Below are positions 7,623-10,253 of a stretch of DNA of 10,253 nt, one piece after another. Each line of letters starts with the position of its first letter. Positions within the stretch are counted from its first letter, which is position 1. The notes beneath the pieces were generated by a model. It was not told where the DNA came from. It saw nothing but the letters and a program-made list of their open reading frames with translations, and made no database searches. The DNA is from Balneolaceae bacterium (lineage in GTDB: Bacteria > Bacteroidota > Rhodothermia > Balneolales > Balneolaceae), in the NCBI GenBank assembly GCA_007123785.1, contig SLGL01000446.1:1-10253 (forward strand). Reading direction: 5' to 3'. The translations under genes were made by a program, and so were the position numbers.

Positions 7623-9146
7623 ATGAACACATTTTATCCGACCCCGATGTTACTCTCAATACTTTCACGCTTTCAGGCTATCACGAAAATATTTACTGTC
7701 TTTACTGCTTTCGGCTTCTTCACATTGATTATTTCATGCTCTCCCGATGCACCTGATGGCGAACACTCAATTATTTTCACAAATATCAACATCATTGATG
7801 CTGAGAATGGGCTCAGAACCGGACAGAGTGTCGTTGTTTCCGAAAATAAAATAACCGGTGCCGGTCCTGCCGATGAGATAGATGTACCCTCCGGTGCAAC
7901 CGTTATTGATGGGGAAGGAAAATATATGATTCCCGGATTGTGGGACGCCCATGTTCATATCACCAACACTGAAGATCTAAGGCCGGCCATGTTTCCCCTG
8001 TTTATCGTAAATGGTATTACCTATGTCCGCGACACCAGTGCCACGCTTGATGTGATTTTAGCCATGAGAGAACGTGCCAGGGAAGCGGGCCAGGCGAATG
8101 GTATGGCCCCGGAAGTGTTTATTTCCGGGCCTCACATCGAGAGTGAACAGATTAGCTGGGCATCATCCATCAGTGCCGTTTCACCCGAACATGCAGCCTC
8201 TATCGTTGACAGCCTGATAAGCGCTGACATTGATGAAATAAAACTGTATGAGCTGCTGCCGCGTGATATCTATCTTGAGGTTTTGTCCATTGCCAATGAA
8301 AAAGGCTATAATGTGAGCGCTCATGTACCCCTTTCGATGGATGTTATTGAAGCTTCTGAGGCCGGGCTGGCAAGTATGGAACACATGCAAAACCTTGAAC
8401 TATCATGCTCATCGGATTGGGAAAACCTGCTGGAGTCGCGAATAGAGATGATAGCAGATGGAGCAGAAAAATCCGGAAATGAAATGCGGGGATCTGTTCA
8501 CCGTGCACAGCGGCTTCACGCCATTCAAACATTCGACGAAGAGCGGTGTGAAACCGTCATCAGAACCCTGGCTGCCAACAATACATGGCAAGTCCCGACC
8601 TTAACCATTACTACCGTGCCTCACCACCGGTTGTTTGCAAGTGATGATTGGAGGGATACATTCCGGTATCTGCCGGAAACCGTAAGGGAAGACTGGCATC
8701 AACGGGCCATTAGTATGACAGATCAGGAGGCGTCTGAAGAAGATATGGCTTATGCAAGATGGGCTTATGATATTATCCCACAACTGGCTGAAGCAGGTGT
8801 GGGAATTATGGCCGGTACCGACATGCCGCTTGCTCTGCTGACACCCGGATTCAGCCTTCACCAGGAACTTATAATGCTCGAAAACAGCGGTTTAAGCCCT
8901 ATGCAGGTACTCGAAGCAGCCACCCTGCGTCCAGCCCGGTACTTCGGGCTTGAAGATCAACAGGGAACCATAAATGAGGGCAAACTGGCTGATCTGGTGA
9001 TACTGGATGCCAACCCTTTGGAGGATATCAGCAACACACAGCAGATCCATGCAGTTGTACGAAATGGCTACCTCCATACCCGAGAGGACCTCGACAGATT
9101 TCTGGGGCAGCTGGAAGAATATGGAGAAGTAACCACGGAGAATTGA
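7623..9146 (+). CDS. Exported amidohydrolase lipoprotein (imidazolonepropionase-like)
   Basis: Metal-dependent hydrolase of the amidohydrolase superfamily, 507 residues, with a signal sequence and lipobox LIISC (Cys39), so it should act in the periplasm or on the outer membrane. Expected binuclear ligands are all present: GLWDAHVHIT gives H110 and H112, IKLYE gives the lysine candidate K207, VSAHV gives H234, SMEHM gives H254 and AGTD gives D400. The C-terminal end carries the closing beta-sandwich strand GKLADLVILDANPLEDI (453-469). This group includes imidazolonepropionase-like amidohydrolases, many of which are exported peptidase-like or dipeptidase-like enzymes of unknown substrate. The ATG at 7623 is used here; ATG at 7647 is an alternative that still keeps the hydrophobic segment. 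It is a separate unit from the upstream lipoprotein gene. No substrate can be named. Confidence 0.9.
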   Translation: MNTFYPTPMLLSILSRFQAITKIFTVFTAFGFFTLIISCSPDAPDGEHSIIFTNINIIDAENGLRTGQSVVVSENKITGAGPADEIDVPSGATVIDGEGKYMIPGLWDAHVHITNTEDLRPAMFPLFIVNGITYVRDTSATLDVILAMRERAREAGQANGMAPEVFISGPHIESEQISWASSISAVSPEHAASIVDSLISADIDEIKLYELLPRDIYLEVLSIANEKGYNVSAHVPLSMDVIEASEAGLASMEHMQNLELSCSSDWENLLESRIEMIADGAEKSGNEMRGSVHRAQRLHAIQTFDEERCETVIRTLAANNTWQVPTLTITTVPHHRLFASDDWRDTFRYLPETVREDWHQRAISMTDQEASEEDMAYARWAYDIIPQLAEAGVGIMAGTDMPLALLTPGFSLHQELIMLENSGLSPMQVLEAATLRPARYFGLEDQQGTINEGKLADLVILDANPLEDISNTQQIHAVVRNGYLHTREDLDRFLGQLEEYGEVTTEN

Positions 9147-9291
9147 TCAAATCAGCAAGAAACCCTTAGAAAGCCTCCTTTTCTATCGTAACTGTACGTT
9201 AAATAGCCCTGCAGGTAAGCTTAAAAAAGCCCAATTTTCACCGGATTATTTTTTATCATTAGCCCACATTAATAATTGCATAAAACCGAGT

Positions 9292-9867
9292 ATGATTACA
9301 TCCAACGGAATTGAAACCTTTTCATTCAGTGATAAAAGAACAACCTCTCTCCTGTCAGATCTGGATGAGCTGAATCTTGAATCTTCCCATTACCTTCTTC
9401 TGCTCGTGGGGATTTATGAAGCCGGGAAAAAAAACATTCTTAACAAGCTTCAAAAAAAACGCGGTCCATTTAAAGAGATCGATATCCGCGAAATGATCTC
9501 TCTGAATGAGCAGGAATCTTATAAAAAAATTGATCGGGTATTCGACTCAATCGGCGAAAACGATAAAAATATCCTGTTCCGCAACGGAGATGCACTCGCC
9601 GGAGAATATACCGGCTTCACCTACTCCTCAGTGCGCTATGCGACTCCGCAGGAAAAATATCTGCTGAAAAAAATCAGGCACACCGAACGGTTTTATGTTA
9701 TAGACATGAAAGAATATGAAAACATCGATAAAACCCTTCAGAGATATGCACAGGTCGCTATTCTGTTTAATAAGCCGAATTCGTTTTTGGGCGGCCTTTT
9801 TTGGAAGCTGCGTCAGATCAAAGTAAACGGCCATACCTTTGCCAACAAGCGGCCCTCCACTGTCTGA
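9292..9867 (+). CDS. Degenerate AAA+ ATPase-like protein (probable pseudo-ATPase)
   Basis: 191 residues with the order of an AAA+ core but without its catalytic residues. The P-loop strand is LLLLVGIYEAGKKNIL (35-50); the loop is G-x4-G-K, but Lys47 replaces the Ser/Thr. Then EIDIREMIS (62-70) and KKIDRVFDSI (78-87) match the strand and helix before Walker B. The Walker B region ILFRNGDALAG (94-104) has Arg97-Asn98 where Asp-Glu should be. VRYATPQEKYLLKKI (114-128) keeps the RYA and YLL pattern of AAA+ proteins related to phage and contractile-injection-system ATPases. Sensor 1 is changed: Lys140 takes the Asn position. One Arg (151) of the usual Arg pair remains. The C-terminal lid is largely missing. 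It could be a folded but non-hydrolysing regulator or a decaying gene. The frame is intact from ATG 9292 to the stop, which favours a still-made protein. It converges, 12 bases apart, on the metallopeptidase gene. Confidence 0.72.
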   Translation: MITSNGIETFSFSDKRTTSLLSDLDELNLESSHYLLLLVGIYEAGKKNILNKLQKKRGPFKEIDIREMISLNEQESYKKIDRVFDSIGENDKNILFRNGDALAGEYTGFTYSSVRYATPQEKYLLKKIRHTERFYVIDMKEYENIDKTLQRYAQVAILFNKPNSFLGGLFWKLRQIKVNGHTFANKRPSTV

Positions 9868-9879
9868 AATCAAACTTCA

Positions 9880-10253
9880 TCAAACCGTTACCTTACTCTC
9901 CTGGCGCGGATCAAGATCGTAAAGTGATGAAACCGTTGCCTGAATGGTTTTATACCACTCATTGCCAAACTTGTCATTAATCTCGTAATAATCGGCAAAA
10001 TCGGGACGGCGAAGATTCATTTTCCACTGCTGATTTTTGGCTTTGAAAACCGGGTCGATATGCAGTAATTCGTGGAAAAGAAGCATTTTTTTGGTATCTG
10101 AATCGAGCATATCCCACAGTTCGCCGGAAACTTCGATCAGGTAGTCATTTCCGGAATAGTGTTTTATTTCACGTGTGGCTTTCATACATTTTGCCGCCCG
10201 CTGTTTCGAAATATTGGGATAGACCAGCAGATAACCTACCTGTGCAGGCCCTA
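9880..10253 (-). CDS. Partial HExxH metallopeptidase (phage-metallopeptidase type), N-terminus off the right edge
   Basis: Minus-strand frame open from the TGA at 9880-9882 through the right edge, so only the C-terminal 123 residues are visible. The first ATG inside the window (10185) is probably internal: 22 more codons upstream, reading VGYLLVYPNISKQRAAK, look like the normal N-terminal strand of this family. The zinc motif HELLH is at 10060-10074, preceded by IEVSGELWDML, both typical of the putative phage metallopeptidase family. Members usually have a later His-Asp before a W-containing helix; here the region reads LRRPDFADYYEI, with Pro where I expect His, so a metal ligand may be missing. 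The DNA after the HELLH looks normal otherwise. Family function is not established; a prophage or toxin-antitoxin setting is common. Family call is from memory of motifs. Confidence 0.75.
   Translation of the reverse strand, partial: GPAQVGYLLVYPNISKQRAAKCMKATREIKHYSGNDYLIEVSGELWDMLDSDTKKMLLFHELLHIDPVFKAKNQQWKMNLRRPDFADYYEINDKFGNEWYKTIQATVSSLYDLDPRQESKVTV

Noticed and set aside
9628..9873. Minus-strand open frame opposite the AAA+-like gene
   Set aside because: It is antisense to the frame that matches AAA+ layout and has no motif of its own.
10060..10185. ATG at 10185 as the metallopeptidase start
   Set aside because: The frame stays open for 22 more codons to the edge and those residues fit the family N-terminus, so the gene is partial.
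1..10253. CRISPR arrays, insertion sequences, tRNA or rRNA genes
   Set aside because: No regularly spaced repeats, no transposase motifs, no terminal repeats with duplications, and no cloverleaf or rRNA-like sequence were seen.

Overview
The window looks like chromosomal DNA from a Gram-negative bacterium of the Bacteroidota/Balneolota/Rhodothermota type. This rests on two lipoproteins with clear lipoboxes, start codons mostly without strong Shine-Dalgarno sequences, moderately AT-rich DNA, and a surface lipoprotein of the carboxypeptidase-regulatory plus Ig-like repeat kind. The phylum assignment is inference. No tRNA, rRNA, CRISPR array, transposase or integrase was seen.

Left part (about 271-5702): an extracellular or capsular polysaccharide locus with four glycosyltransferases and one Stealth-family sugar-phosphate transferase. 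Two minus-strand genes form a pair: a GT32-like DXD enzyme followed by a GT4 enzyme. They are transcribed divergently from a plus-strand GT4 gene. That gene converges, with a 9-base gap, on another minus-strand GT4 gene, which lies downstream of the Stealth gene. Together they could build and decorate a glycan, with hexose-1-phosphate linkages if the Stealth protein is active. No flippase, polymerase or nucleotide-sugar synthesis gene is present, so this is an internal piece of a larger locus. The Stealth protein is short and appears to lack conserved region 3. Three of the minus-strand genes seem to start at TTG or GTG.

Middle part (5703-9146): a gene-poor stretch of about 390 bases that may hold a decayed reading frame, then two plus-strand lipoprotein genes. 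The first is a multi-domain beta-sandwich protein. The second is an exported amidohydrolase of the imidazolonepropionase-like type with its metal ligands intact. Nothing links either one functionally to the glycan genes.

Right part (9292-10253): a short plus-strand gene encodes what reads as a degenerate AAA+ ATPase. The AAA+ layout is still recognisable, but the Walker A Ser/Thr, the Walker B Asp-Glu and the sensor-1 Asn are all replaced. It converges, with a 12-base gap, on a minus-strand HExxH metallopeptidase of the phage-metallopeptidase type whose N-terminus lies beyond the right edge. These two genes and the CR3-less Stealth protein are the most unusual items in the window.
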